Origin: Prolixibacter sp. NT017
Lineage (GTDB): Bacteria > Bacteroidota > Bacteroidia > Bacteroidales > Prolixibacteraceae
Direction of reading: 5' to 3'
Assembly: GCF_009617875.1 (NCBI RefSeq)
Contig: NZ_BLAV01000001.1
Location: forward strand, 868,001-932,000
Length of the DNA: 64,000 nt
In this document: in pieces, positions 33,715 through 43,073 of the stretch
Layout of the letters: every line of letters begins with the position of its first letter
How positions within the stretch are numbered: the first letter of the stretch is position 1
Made by a program: the position numbers and the translations under genes
The notes under the pieces: generated by a model
Told to the model about the DNA's origin: nothing
What the model saw: the letters and a program-made list of their open reading frames with translations, nothing else
Databases searched by the model: none

Positions 33715-35676
33715 ATGCTGGATATCAGAACAGAAAACAAAAACAATACCTTGTCTGCCGAATGGCTTGTTACCAACGGCATTGGCGGATATGCCTCGTC
33801 CACGGTTTCGGGCGCAAATACACGCCGTTACCACGGTTTGCTGGTGGCAGCGCTCAATCCTCCGGTTGAACGCAAAGTAATGGTATCCAAAGTGGAAGAG
33901 ACCATTGTTACCGATGACGGGAATTTCGAACTGGGTTCGAATTTTTATCCCGGCGTAATATATCCCGAAGGGTATAAAACCATTGAAAGTTTTGAACGAA
34001 CCCCCCTTCCTAAAACAGTATTTTACAAAAGGGGGCATCGCCTTTCAAAAACTATTTTTATGGTTCACGGTTCGAATACCACGGTTGTTGAATATGAAAA
34101 TGTGGGAACAGAAAAAACAAAACTACAACTCAACCCCATGTTCCTTTACCGCGATTACCACAGCCTGTACAAAGAGGATGACAGTTTCTGCCATTATTAC
34201 GACATGGAAAACAGTTCGCTTCAGATTTTTGCCTGTGACCATTCAGAGCCTCTTTTCTTTAAATATTCAGCAGGAAAATTTAACGCAAATTACTTTTGGC
34301 ATAAAAACAACGAATATCCACGTGAGCAGGAACGCGGGCAGGATTTTCTCGAAGACACTTTTTCAATCGGATATGTTGAAATCAATTTGTCGCCGGGGGA
34401 AAGAATATTCCTGATGTTTTCCGACGTTTCTGAAATGCTCGCGCAAAATCCGGAGATATTGAAGCAGGATGAACTGTTACGATTGAAACTATTAAACCCA
34501 AAAAATAATACAAATCAGTTTTTTGCTGATTTGGCAGCAACAGCCGACCAGTTTATCGTTTTTCGCGAATCGACCCAAAGTTACTCCATTATTGCCGGTT
34601 ACCACTGGTTTACCGACTGGGGCCGCGATACGATGATTGCCTTGCAGGGATTGGGTATCGCTCTGGGTAAAAAAGTAATCAGCAAATCAATTTTGAACAC
34701 TTTTTTCAAAAGCATTGACAAGGGAATGTTGCCCAATCGTTTTTCGGATAACGAGAAAGACACGCCCGAATACAATACCATCGATGCCACACTTTGGCTG
34801 TTCGACACGCTGTATAAGTATTACCTGAAATTTGGCGATGCAGATTTTGTAAAAGAAAATCTTCATCACCTCGAAGAAATTATAAAATGGCATTTTAAGG
34901 GAACACGTTATAATATTCATCTTACCAAACAAGGGTTTTTATCTGGTGGCGAGAGAATTTCGCAACTTACCTGGATGGATGCACGGATTGGCGATTACGT
35001 GGTAACTCCACGACAGGGAATGCCCGTGGAAATTCAGGCGCTATGGTATAACGCTCTTCAGGTTTACCTCTTTTTTGCCAATGAATTACAGGAAAAACCC
35101 ACTCCTTTTCAAAGCAAAATTCAGAAAACCGCAGAAACGCTGAAGAAAAATTTTAAAATGTATTTTCTGAATGAAAATGGGTATTTGAACGATGTAGTTC
35201 AGTTGGATAAATCAGCAGATGCTGCCATCCGCCCCAACCAGGTTTATGCGATTAGTCTTTCTTTTCCCATTTTGGATAAGGAGACCGGAAAAAGCATTCT
35301 GGATACGGTTGACAAATACCTTTTTACATCTTACGGATTACGGACCCTTTCGCCCGAACACAAGGATTTTCGCCCGGTTTACGAAGGGAATCAGTGGGAA
35401 CGCGATACAGCATACCATCAGGGAACTGTTTGGCCCTTCCTGTTAGCCGACTATTTTCAGGCTTGTTTATATGTTTTCGGCCTTACACCTGAAGTACAGG
35501 AGAAATTGAAGGAATCCGTTCAAGTTTTGCAACAGCATTTTTACGAAGATGGTTGTGTCAACGGTATTGCCGAAATATTCGACGGATTGAATCCGGGACG
35601 TGGAAAAGGGACAGTCAATCAGGCATGGTCGGTTAGCGCGTTAATACAATTGTTGTCACATTCCAAACAGCTTTAA
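33715..35676 (+). CDS. Glycogen debranching enzyme (amylo-alpha-1,6-glucosidase type)
   Basis: 653 residues. The N-terminal domain begins with WLVTNGIGGYASSTVSGANT and RRYHGLLVAA, the bacterial GDE_N signature. The catalytic (alpha/alpha)6 part has WFTDWGRDTMIALQG, WMDARIGDYVVTPRQGMPVE and QWERDTAYHQGTVWPFLL. It removes branches from glycogen-like glucans to feed glucose to zwf. Tight spacing (3 bases after tal, 13 bases before the aquaporin gene) places it in the same operon. Confidence 0.9.
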   Translation: MLDIRTENKNNTLSAEWLVTNGIGGYASSTVSGANTRRYHGLLVAALNPPVERKVMVSKVEETIVTDDGNFELGSNFYPGVIYPEGYKTIESFERTPLPKTVFYKRGHRLSKTIFMVHGSNTTVVEYENVGTEKTKLQLNPMFLYRDYHSLYKEDDSFCHYYDMENSSLQIFACDHSEPLFFKYSAGKFNANYFWHKNNEYPREQERGQDFLEDTFSIGYVEINLSPGERIFLMFSDVSEMLAQNPEILKQDELLRLKLLNPKNNTNQFFADLAATADQFIVFRESTQSYSIIAGYHWFTDWGRDTMIALQGLGIALGKKVISKSILNTFFKSIDKGMLPNRFSDNEKDTPEYNTIDATLWLFDTLYKYYLKFGDADFVKENLHHLEEIIKWHFKGTRYNIHLTKQGFLSGGERISQLTWMDARIGDYVVTPRQGMPVEIQALWYNALQVYLFFANELQEKPTPFQSKIQKTAETLKKNFKMYFLNENGYLNDVVQLDKSADAAIRPNQVYAISLSFPILDKETGKSILDTVDKYLFTSYGLRTLSPEHKDFRPVYEGNQWERDTAYHQGTVWPFLLADYFQACLYVFGLTPEVQEKLKESVQVLQQHFYEDGCVNGIAEIFDGLNPGRGKGTVNQAWSVSALIQLLSHSKQL

Positions 35677-35689
35677 AAAACTCAGACTA

Positions 35690-36511
35690 ATGCAACTTCT
35701 AATCACATTACAAAAAAACTGGAGAACGTATTTAATTGAAGCCTGGGCCTTGGGAATGTTCATGGTTTCGGCAAGTTTATTTGTCATTTTGGTTGAACAC
35801 CCGGCTTTGCCTTATAGAAACCTGGTTGAATCAGCCGTTTTAAGGCGACTGATGATTGGCCTTGCAATGGGCGTGACGGCAATCCTTCTTATATATTCAA
35901 AATGGGGAAAACGTTCGGGTGCGCACATGAATCCTGCGGTAACACTTACTTATCACATGCTTCACCGCATCTCGTTTCAGGATACCTTCTGGTATATCCT
36001 GTTTCAATTTATGGGAGGTTTCCTGGGAGTTGCCATTTTTAAATGTTTCTTCTTTGGTTACATCTCATACCCGGCAGTGAACTATGTAGTAACAATCCCC
36101 GGCCCACAAGGCAACTGGCCGGCTTTTGCCACCGAATTTCTGCTCTCGTTTATCATTATCGTTATGGTACTTTTCAGCAGCAATTCAAAAAAACTGGCTC
36201 CTTTTACGGGATATATGGTGGGTGTTTTTCTCACGCTGGCCATAACTTTTACTGCCCCACTTTCAGGAATGAGCATTAACCCGGCACGTACAGTGGCATC
36301 AGCTTTAACTTCAGGCGAATGGCAGGGTTGGTGGATTTATTTTGCCGGCCCGGTTTCAGCCATGCTTTTTGGAGGATATCTCTACCGGTTTTGGTACCGG
36401 AAAGAGCACAATGGCAACTGCACAACAATGAGGATGCACCTTTCGGGATATCAGCACGATTGTACAACTTACGAAGTTCTTGGCCCGGCAAAATTTCTTC
36501 AAAAAAATTGA
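35690..36511 (+). CDS. MIP-family aquaporin / small-solute channel
   Basis: 273 residues, six membrane helices. Both half-helix motifs are present: SGAHMNPAVT and SGMSINPART (NPA twice). The C-terminal 35 residues extend past the last helix and have HNGNCTTMRMHLSGYQHDC, a Cys/His-rich tail not usual for the family. It may pass water, glycerol or hydrogen peroxide; peroxide would fit the redox context. It is the last gene before the next shared promoter at 36555. Confidence 0.88.
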   Translation: MQLLITLQKNWRTYLIEAWALGMFMVSASLFVILVEHPALPYRNLVESAVLRRLMIGLAMGVTAILLIYSKWGKRSGAHMNPAVTLTYHMLHRISFQDTFWYILFQFMGGFLGVAIFKCFFFGYISYPAVNYVVTIPGPQGNWPAFATEFLLSFIIIVMVLFSSNSKKLAPFTGYMVGVFLTLAITFTAPLSGMSINPARTVASALTSGEWQGWWIYFAGPVSAMLFGGYLYRFWYRKEHNGNCTTMRMHLSGYQHDCTTYEVLGPAKFLQKN

Positions 36512-36554
36512 ATGGGAGTCGGACTTTCCAAAGTCCGACATTTACAATTTCCCT

Positions 36555-36580
36555 TGTCAGGAAACCCTTTTTTCCCGACT
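36555..36580 (+). promoter_or_regulatory. Candidate ECF promoter 4 (upstream of GMC oxidoreductase)
   Basis: TGTCAGG at 36555-36561, 14 bases, CGACT at 36576-36580; the start codon is 38 bases on. Confidence 0.6.
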
Positions 36581-36618
36581 TATAAAACAAATATCGAAAT
36601 ACATTAAAAATTATACGC

Positions 36619-38151
36619 ATGCAACATTACGACTTCATCATTATTGGCACAGGCGCTGGCGGTGGAACACTGGCCAGGAAACTGGCCCCAACCGGGAAAA
36701 AAATACTCATCCTCGAACGTGGCGATTATATTCCACGCGAAAAAGAAAACTGGGATACCGAAGAAGTTTTCCTGAAAGCGCGTTACAAAGCCAAAGAAAA
36801 CTGGACTGACAAGGACGGAAAATCATTTCACCCCGGAATCCATTACTGTGTTGGCGGCAACACCAAAGTTTATGGCGCTGCCTTGTTGCGTATGCGTGAA
36901 CAGGATTTTGATGAAGTGAAACACCACGGCGGAATTTCTCCGGCCTGGGACATAAAATACAACGTTTTAGCATCGTATTATCTTGAAGCGGAAAAACTCT
37001 ATTCGGTGCATGGTTTGCGCGGCAGCGACCCCACAGAACCTGCCGAAACAAATCCGTATTCCTTGCCGCCACTGGAACACGAACCCCGTATTCAGGAACT
37101 CTTTGATGATATAAAAAAATTGGGGTTAAAACCTTTTCCACTGCCCATTGGCTTTAAAAACGGTGAGGAAAATGGAGAATCAAAAGTAGTTTTAGACCGC
37201 TTCGATGGATTTCCAGACCCCACCGAAAGCAAAGCTGATGCGCATGTTGTTGGTATAAAAGAAGCTTTAAAATATGCGAACGTAACATTAGAAACCAATA
37301 GCTATGTTTCACGTTTGCTTACCGATGGTTCAGGTAAAGAAATTAAAAGTGTTGAGGTAATCAGAAACGGTGAAACGATTAGCTATTCCGCTAATATTGT
37401 GGTGGTTTCAGCCGGCGCCATTAACAGTGCCGCTTTGTTGCTGCGTTCGGCCAATGAAAAACACCCAAAGGGTCTGGCAAATGGCTCCGATGCGGTGGGT
37501 CGTCATTATATGGCACACAACAATTCGGCGATGGTTGCACTTTCAACCAAACCAAATCCTACCAAATTTGGTAAAACATTTGCCATCAACGACTATTATT
37601 TTGGTACAGAGGATTTCGATTTCCCAATGGGTCATATCCAAATGCTGGGCAAGTCAGACGCACTAATGTTTCGCGATGACGCACCTTCTTTTGCCCCGGG
37701 ACTCACACTGGATTACATGGCAAAACACGCGCTCGATTTCTGGATGACATCAGAGGATTTACCCTTGCCTGAGAACCGTGTTACGTTGGATAAAAATGGA
37801 AATATCGTATTAAGTTATTCTGCAAATAACATAGAAGGGCATAAACGCCTGCAAAAGAAATTACGGTGGATACTGGAACATACCGGCTGCGAAACGCACT
37901 TATTACCCAACAATATTTATTTGGGCAAAAAAATTCCGATTGCCGGTACAGCACATCAATGCGGAACAATAAGATTTGGGAATGACCCAAAAACCTCGGC
38001 GCTCAATATCAATTGCAGGGCGCACGAAGTGGAAAATCTGTATGTGGTGGATGGCAGTTTTTTCCCATCGAGTTCAGCCGTAAACCCGGCTTTAACAATT
38101 ATGGCAAACGCGCTCAGGGTTGGCGACCACCTTATCAATGAAATATTGTAA
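36619..38151 (+). CDS. GMC-family FAD oxidoreductase
   Basis: 510 residues. FAD-binding DFIIIGTGAGGGTLARKL at the N-terminus and YCVGGNTKVYGAALLRMRE, then the catalytic His in AGTAHQCGTIRFG and the Asn in SSAVNPALTIMANA. Related enzymes oxidise sugars, polyols or alcohols; substrate unknown here. It begins a unit with a VOC protein, an SDR and perhaps the GH63-like enzyme. There is no signal peptide, so it should be cytoplasmic. Confidence 0.9.
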   Translation: MQHYDFIIIGTGAGGGTLARKLAPTGKKILILERGDYIPREKENWDTEEVFLKARYKAKENWTDKDGKSFHPGIHYCVGGNTKVYGAALLRMREQDFDEVKHHGGISPAWDIKYNVLASYYLEAEKLYSVHGLRGSDPTEPAETNPYSLPPLEHEPRIQELFDDIKKLGLKPFPLPIGFKNGEENGESKVVLDRFDGFPDPTESKADAHVVGIKEALKYANVTLETNSYVSRLLTDGSGKEIKSVEVIRNGETISYSANIVVVSAGAINSAALLLRSANEKHPKGLANGSDAVGRHYMAHNNSAMVALSTKPNPTKFGKTFAINDYYFGTEDFDFPMGHIQMLGKSDALMFRDDAPSFAPGLTLDYMAKHALDFWMTSEDLPLPENRVTLDKNGNIVLSYSANNIEGHKRLQKKLRWILEHTGCETHLLPNNIYLGKKIPIAGTAHQCGTIRFGNDPKTSALNINCRAHEVENLYVVDGSFFPSSSAVNPALTIMANALRVGDHLINEIL

Positions 38152-38174
38152 TCCGGATTCTAAAAACCAATCTC

Positions 38175-39194
38175 ATGAAGATTTTCCTTAGATATTCCTG
38201 GATAATTTTAGTTTATGTTGGTAGTTTTCTGCAGCTCAATGCTCAAACAATTACTGAAATTAGGAGCGTATCTTTTACGGTTTCCGATTTGAAAGAAGCA
38301 TTGAAATTTTACACAGAGGTTCTGCCATTTCAGAAAGACACGGTATTTATACTGAAAGGCGGGAACATTCAACATCTTTTTAATATTCAGGATACAAGCC
38401 TCAAAGTTGAAGTTGCCCGCTTGCATTTGGGTGAAGGGCAAATCGAATTGATGGAATTTCATTCTGTTAATAATCCTGGACGAAAAATTCCTGCTGACAG
38501 CCGTAGCAACGACCTTTGGTTTCAGCATATTGCCATTGTGGTGAGCGATATGTCGAAAGCTTATCAAATCCTTGTAGAGAATAATGTTACCCATGTTTCA
38601 ACTTCACCGCAAACATTGCCCGGTTATCTTCCGGCTGCTGCCGGCATTTCAGCATTTTACTTTCGCGACCCCGACGGGCACAATTTAGAGTTGATACATT
38701 TCCCGGCAGGCAAAGGAAATCCTAAGTGGCAAAATGCTGGAGATAAGTTGTTTTTGGGAATTGACCATACAGCCATCGGAATTGAATCGACGAGGTCTTC
38801 GCTTCAGTTTTACAGAGATTTATTGGGATTGAATATTGCGGGAAACAGCATAAATTACGGAACCGAACAGAAACACCTGAACCAGGTTTTTGGCGCACGC
38901 CTGAACATAACCGGATTGAAAGTGGCCAGCGGAATAGGAATTGAATTTCTCGATTACATCGCACCTTCCGGTGGACGGCCTTATCCATCAGACACAAAAC
39001 CCACCGACCTTTGGTATTGGCAAACTACACTGAAAGTGTCGGGAATTAATGAGCTTTATCAGAAATTAAAAAAGGATGGATATTCGATGCTGTCTGATAG
39101 TATTGTCGAAATTGGAACGCTTGTAGAAGGTGCCCATTTGGGATTTTTAGCCCGCGATACTGATGGTCATTTTCTGTTCTTTGTTGAAAAATAG
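38175..39194 (+). CDS. Secreted protein with two glyoxalase/VOC domains
   Basis: 339 residues with an N-terminal signal (about 1-24, ending LNAQ). Two VOC repeats follow: one with SVSFTVSDLKEALKFYTEVL and FYFRDPDGHNLELIHF, the second with DHTAIGIESTRSSLQFYRDL and FLARDTDGHFLFFVE. His and Glu residues in these segments are at metal-ligand positions of the family. It may detoxify an aldehyde or modify a sugar-derived compound. 23 bases after the GMC gene. Confidence 0.85.
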   Translation: MKIFLRYSWIILVYVGSFLQLNAQTITEIRSVSFTVSDLKEALKFYTEVLPFQKDTVFILKGGNIQHLFNIQDTSLKVEVARLHLGEGQIELMEFHSVNNPGRKIPADSRSNDLWFQHIAIVVSDMSKAYQILVENNVTHVSTSPQTLPGYLPAAAGISAFYFRDPDGHNLELIHFPAGKGNPKWQNAGDKLFLGIDHTAIGIESTRSSLQFYRDLLGLNIAGNSINYGTEQKHLNQVFGARLNITGLKVASGIGIEFLDYIAPSGGRPYPSDTKPTDLWYWQTTLKVSGINELYQKLKKDGYSMLSDSIVEIGTLVEGAHLGFLARDTDGHFLFFVEK

Positions 39195-39218
39195 GATAAA
39201 TATTTAAAATAAAATAAA

Positions 39219-40037
39219 ATGAGACAAAATCCGCATCACCGGCTGGCAGGACAAACCTGCATTGTAACAGGGGCGAATTCCGGAATAGGAAAAGAAGTAG
39301 CGCTCTCGATGGGGCGCGATTGTGCAAACGTGGTAGTGAATTACGTTACCGACCCGGCTGGCGCCGAGGAAGTGGCACACCAGATAGAACTGAGTGACTC
39401 GGTTGCTAAAGCAATTGCTGTTAAAGCCGATGTTAGCAAAGAAGACCAGGTTCAGGAAATGTTCCGCGTTGCCAAACAACATTTTGGCACGGTTGACATT
39501 TTGGTGAACAACGCCGGATTGCAGCGCGATGCAGCATTTCAGGATATGACCCTTGCACAGTGGCAGTTTGTAATTGACGTAAACCTCACCGGTCAGTTTT
39601 TATGTTCACGCGAGGCAGTCCGCGAGTTTCTGCAACGGGGAAGAAAAGAATATTCCTGTGCGGTTGGGAAAATTATCTGCATGAGTTCGGTACACGAAAT
39701 CATTCCGTGGGCAGGCCATATCAACTATGCAGCCTCGAAAGGTGGTGTAATGTTACTCATGAAATCGATGGCGCAGGAATTGGGGCCAAAGGGAATACGC
39801 GTGAACAGCATCGCCCCGGGCGCCATTCAAACCCCTATCAACCGAGATGCCTGGGAAACGCCCGAAGCACTCGAAAAACTGAATCGGCTCATTCCCTACA
39901 AACGTATCGGGCAAACCACCGACATTGGCGCTGTGGCCGTGTGGCTGGCTTCCGATGAAGCTGACTACATTCACGGAACGACCATTGTGGTGGATGGGGG
40001 AATGACGCTTTACCCGGGTTTTACCGAAAACGGGTAA
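39219..40037 (+). CDS. Short-chain dehydrogenase (glucose 1-dehydrogenase-like)
   Basis: 272 residues. TGANSGIGKEVALSMG is the cofactor motif, DILVNNAGLQRDA the NNAG motif, and the catalytic Ser and YAASKGG (Tyr, Lys) follow. The closest general type is glucose 1-dehydrogenase, which would feed gluconate toward the pentose phosphate route. VVNYV at the end of the second strand suggests preference for NADP, though not firmly. It is 24 bases after the VOC gene; a 250-base repeat-rich gap follows. Confidence 0.88.
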   Translation: MRQNPHHRLAGQTCIVTGANSGIGKEVALSMGRDCANVVVNYVTDPAGAEEVAHQIELSDSVAKAIAVKADVSKEDQVQEMFRVAKQHFGTVDILVNNAGLQRDAAFQDMTLAQWQFVIDVNLTGQFLCSREAVREFLQRGRKEYSCAVGKIICMSSVHEIIPWAGHINYAASKGGVMLLMKSMAQELGPKGIRVNSIAPGAIQTPINRDAWETPEALEKLNRLIPYKRIGQTTDIGAVAVWLASDEADYIHGTTIVVDGGMTLYPGFTENG

Positions 40038-40040
40038 AGA

Positions 40041-40260
40041 TTTCCCGCAGATGCCGCAGAGTAACGCTGAAAAAGAATTAACAGATTTATAAAACCTCTG
40101 CGGAAATCCGCGAAATCAGCGGGAGATAAAACAAGATAATTTCCCGCAGATGGCGCAGATAAACACAGAAATTCTATGTACACCAGAAATCAGCGAAAAT
40201 CAGCGTAATCCGCGGGAGATAAAAATAAAGCTCTTTGCGTCTTAGCGCCTTTGCGAGAAA
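40041..40260. repeat. Bacteroidota-type intergenic repeats, two tandem copies
   Basis: Two similar units, each opening with TTTCCCGCAGATGNCGCAGA (40043 and 40140) and closing with GCGGGAGATAAAA (40116 and 40213), then a tail like GCGTCTTAGCGCCTTTGCGA. The arms are inverted (CCCGC... / ...GCGGG). No gene fits here. They may form hairpins in mRNA and could stabilise or end transcripts. Confidence 0.75.
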
Positions 40261-40289
40261 AAATAGTTTAAAAAAATAAAAATACAATC

Positions 40290-42923
40290 ATGAAAAATAC
40301 GGAACAAATCCGCCTCGATGAACACTATACAGGCAAAAAAAACTGGCTCAAATGGGGCCCGTACCTCAGCGAACGCCAGTGGGGAACCGTGCGCGAAGAT
40401 TATAGTCCTGACGGTAGCGCATGGGATTTTTTCCCGCACGACCATGCCCGCAGCCGCGTTTATCGCTGGGGCGAAGATGGCATTGCCGGAATCACCGACG
40501 AATTTTCAAACCTCTGTTTTTCGGTGGCGCTGTGGAATGGTAAAGACCCCATTATCAAAGAACGCTTGTTTGGACTAACCGGTTCTGAAGGCAACCACGG
40601 CGAAGATGTGAAGGAGTTGTATTACTATCTTGATTCCACCCCCACCCACTCGTACATGAAACATTTGTACAAATACCCGCAGGCAGAATTTCCCTACGAA
40701 GAGTTGGTCCGCGTGAACAGGAACCGTTCGAAAGATGAAGGCGAATATGAATTGATGGATACCGGAATTTTCAATGAAAACCGTTATTTCGATGTTTTTA
40801 CCGAATACGCCAAAGCTGATAATGAAGATATTCTAATTAAAATTACCGTACACAACCGTTCAACTGAAGAAGCCGAACTCTCGGTTTTACCAACGCTATG
40901 GTTTCGTAATTTATGGAGTTTTGGCCTGACGGACGAAAAACCCCGTTTGGAATTGATTACCGAAAAGGATGCAAAATATATAAAAGCTATTCATCCAAAA
41001 CTGGGGGAATATTACTTTTATTTTGAAGAAAATCCACGTAATCTATTCACCGAAAATGAAACCAATGCCAAACGGATATTTGGTTTGACAAACGCTCATC
41101 CTTTTGTGAAGGATGCCATAAATGATGCGGTGGTAAACCGTAATTTCGATTTGTTTGAAGGGAAAACCAACGGGACAAAATTTTCGCCGGTTTACGAATT
41201 GAATATTTCAGGAGGCAAAAGCCATGAAATCAAGTTGCGTTTATCAAAATCGAAATTAAAAGAAAAGGCACTGACCGAAAATTTTGACACTCTTTTCAGT
41301 AAAAGGCAAAATGAAGCCGATGTTTTTTACAATGAACTTTGTGTTGAAGACACGGAACTTAAAAACATACAGCGTCAGGCGTTTGCAGGCATGTTGTGGA
41401 GCAAACAATATTACAATATCGACATTCCGCGCTGGATAAACGGCGACCCGGGACAAACGCCGCCACCCGAAAGCCGCAAAAAAGGGCGCAATCACGAATG
41501 GGCCAGCCTGAATAACGAAGACATTATTTCGATGCCCGACAAATGGGAATATCCGTGGTACGCAGCCTGGGACCTTGCTTTTCACTGCATTCCGCTGGCT
41601 ATGGCTGACCCCGGTTTTGCAAAAAGCCAACTCATCCTTTTCCTGCGCGAATGGTACATGCGCCCCAACGGGCAATTGCCTGCCTACGAATGGAAATTCA
41701 GCGATGTAAACCCTCCCGTTCACGCGTGGGCTTGTTTACAGGTTTACAGGATTGAAAAGAAAAACACAGGCAATAGCGATGTTGATTTCCTGAAAAAAGC
41801 ATTTCAGAAACTGCTCATCAACTTTACCTGGTGGGTGAACCGCAAAGACCACAACGACAACAATGTTTTTGAAGGTGGTTTTCTGGGGCTCGACAACATT
41901 GGCGTGTTCGACCGCAGTTCGTTCATTCCCGGTGGCGGCCACCTTGAACAAGCCGACGGAACAAGCTGGATGGCCATGTATTGCCTGAACATGCTCGATA
42001 TGGCGCTTGAAATAGCACAAACCGACAACACATACGAAGATGTGGCAACGAAGTTTTTTGAGCACTTTGTCTATATCGCCGAATCGCTCAACCGTATGGG
42101 CGAAGACTGGACCGGCGCATGGGACGAAGCCGAAGGTTTCTTTTACGACATCCTGGCCAAACCCGACGGAACCTACATTCCGCTGAAGGTGCGCTCACTT
42201 GTTGGCCTTTCTTCATTTTTTGCCACACTGGTTTTAGACCGGGAACGGCTGAAAAATGTCCCCGATTTTATGAAACGGCTTAAATGGTTTCGTAACTACC
42301 GTATCGCCAACAACTCTTATTTAGCCATTGAAGAATTAAATGAAGGGGAAGACATTTTACTTTCGCTCACTCCTAAAAAAAGACTCGAAAAATTACTGAA
42401 TGCTTTGCTCGACCCGGCTGAGTTTTTCTCTCCACATGGTATCCGAAGTGTTTCGAAAATTCACGAAAAACCTTATTCCGTTGCAATCGATGGCGCTGAA
42501 TACGGCCTTCAATACGAACCCGGTGAAGGACGGAGCGACCTTTTCGGGGGAAATTCCAACTGGCGCGGCCCGGTGTGGATGCCCATGAATTACCTTCTTA
42601 TTCAATCGCTTCTGGAGTTGTACAAATATTACGGCAATTCGGTCATTACTGCATGCCCGGCGGATTGCGACCGCCTGGTGAACCTCGACCAGGTTGCTAA
42701 AGATATTTCAAATGGATTAATATCAATTTTTCAACCCGATGCCGATGGAAACCGCCCGGTTCACGGCAATAATCCGCTTTACAGAGAAAACCCGCACTTT
42801 AAAGATTTGGTATTGTTTTACGAATATTTTCACGGCGACACCGGCGGTGGAATCGGCGCCTCGCACCAAACCGGATGGACCGGGCTGGTGGCTGAGCTGA
42901 TTGACAGGGTTGGAAAAAAGTGA
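40290..42923 (+). CDS. MGH1-like glycoside hydrolase (GH63-related glucosidase)
   Basis: 877 residues. An N-terminal beta domain (KWGPYLSERQWGTVREDYSP, then WDFFPHDHARSRVYRWGEDG) is followed by an (alpha/alpha)6 barrel with WAAWDLAFHCIPLAMADPGF-like sequence, GGGHLEQADGTSWMAMYCLN, GEDWTGAWDEAEGFFYDIL and NSNWRGPVWMPMNYLL, as in GH63/mannosylglycerate-hydrolase-type enzymes. Likely substrate is an alpha-glucoside or glucosylglycerate. No signal peptide. Such genes often occur with zwf, gnd and GMC genes in stress islands; together with the debranching enzyme it would release glucose. Confidence 0.85.
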   Translation: MKNTEQIRLDEHYTGKKNWLKWGPYLSERQWGTVREDYSPDGSAWDFFPHDHARSRVYRWGEDGIAGITDEFSNLCFSVALWNGKDPIIKERLFGLTGSEGNHGEDVKELYYYLDSTPTHSYMKHLYKYPQAEFPYEELVRVNRNRSKDEGEYELMDTGIFNENRYFDVFTEYAKADNEDILIKITVHNRSTEEAELSVLPTLWFRNLWSFGLTDEKPRLELITEKDAKYIKAIHPKLGEYYFYFEENPRNLFTENETNAKRIFGLTNAHPFVKDAINDAVVNRNFDLFEGKTNGTKFSPVYELNISGGKSHEIKLRLSKSKLKEKALTENFDTLFSKRQNEADVFYNELCVEDTELKNIQRQAFAGMLWSKQYYNIDIPRWINGDPGQTPPPESRKKGRNHEWASLNNEDIISMPDKWEYPWYAAWDLAFHCIPLAMADPGFAKSQLILFLREWYMRPNGQLPAYEWKFSDVNPPVHAWACLQVYRIEKKNTGNSDVDFLKKAFQKLLINFTWWVNRKDHNDNNVFEGGFLGLDNIGVFDRSSFIPGGGHLEQADGTSWMAMYCLNMLDMALEIAQTDNTYEDVATKFFEHFVYIAESLNRMGEDWTGAWDEAEGFFYDILAKPDGTYIPLKVRSLVGLSSFFATLVLDRERLKNVPDFMKRLKWFRNYRIANNSYLAIEELNEGEDILLSLTPKKRLEKLLNALLDPAEFFSPHGIRSVSKIHEKPYSVAIDGAEYGLQYEPGEGRSDLFGGNSNWRGPVWMPMNYLLIQSLLELYKYYGNSVITACPADCDRLVNLDQVAKDISNGLISIFQPDADGNRPVHGNNPLYRENPHFKDLVLFYEYFHGDTGGGIGASHQTGWTGLVAELIDRVGKK

Positions 42924-43073
42924 AATGGGTGCAGTTTATTGGCGCATCTGCGGCAATGCAAAATAAAATAGTACAGGCTAACCGGAAATTAAAATCCCGA
43001 TTCAAACTAATTTATTGCAGTTACACCACATATTAATTTTAAATTTGGGTTTTATGAAAAATAAAATCCTAAA

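Noticed and set aside
40041..40260. CRISPR array
   Set aside because: Two imperfect repeats of about 90 bases without uniform short spacers and without cas genes; they are ordinary intergenic palindromes.
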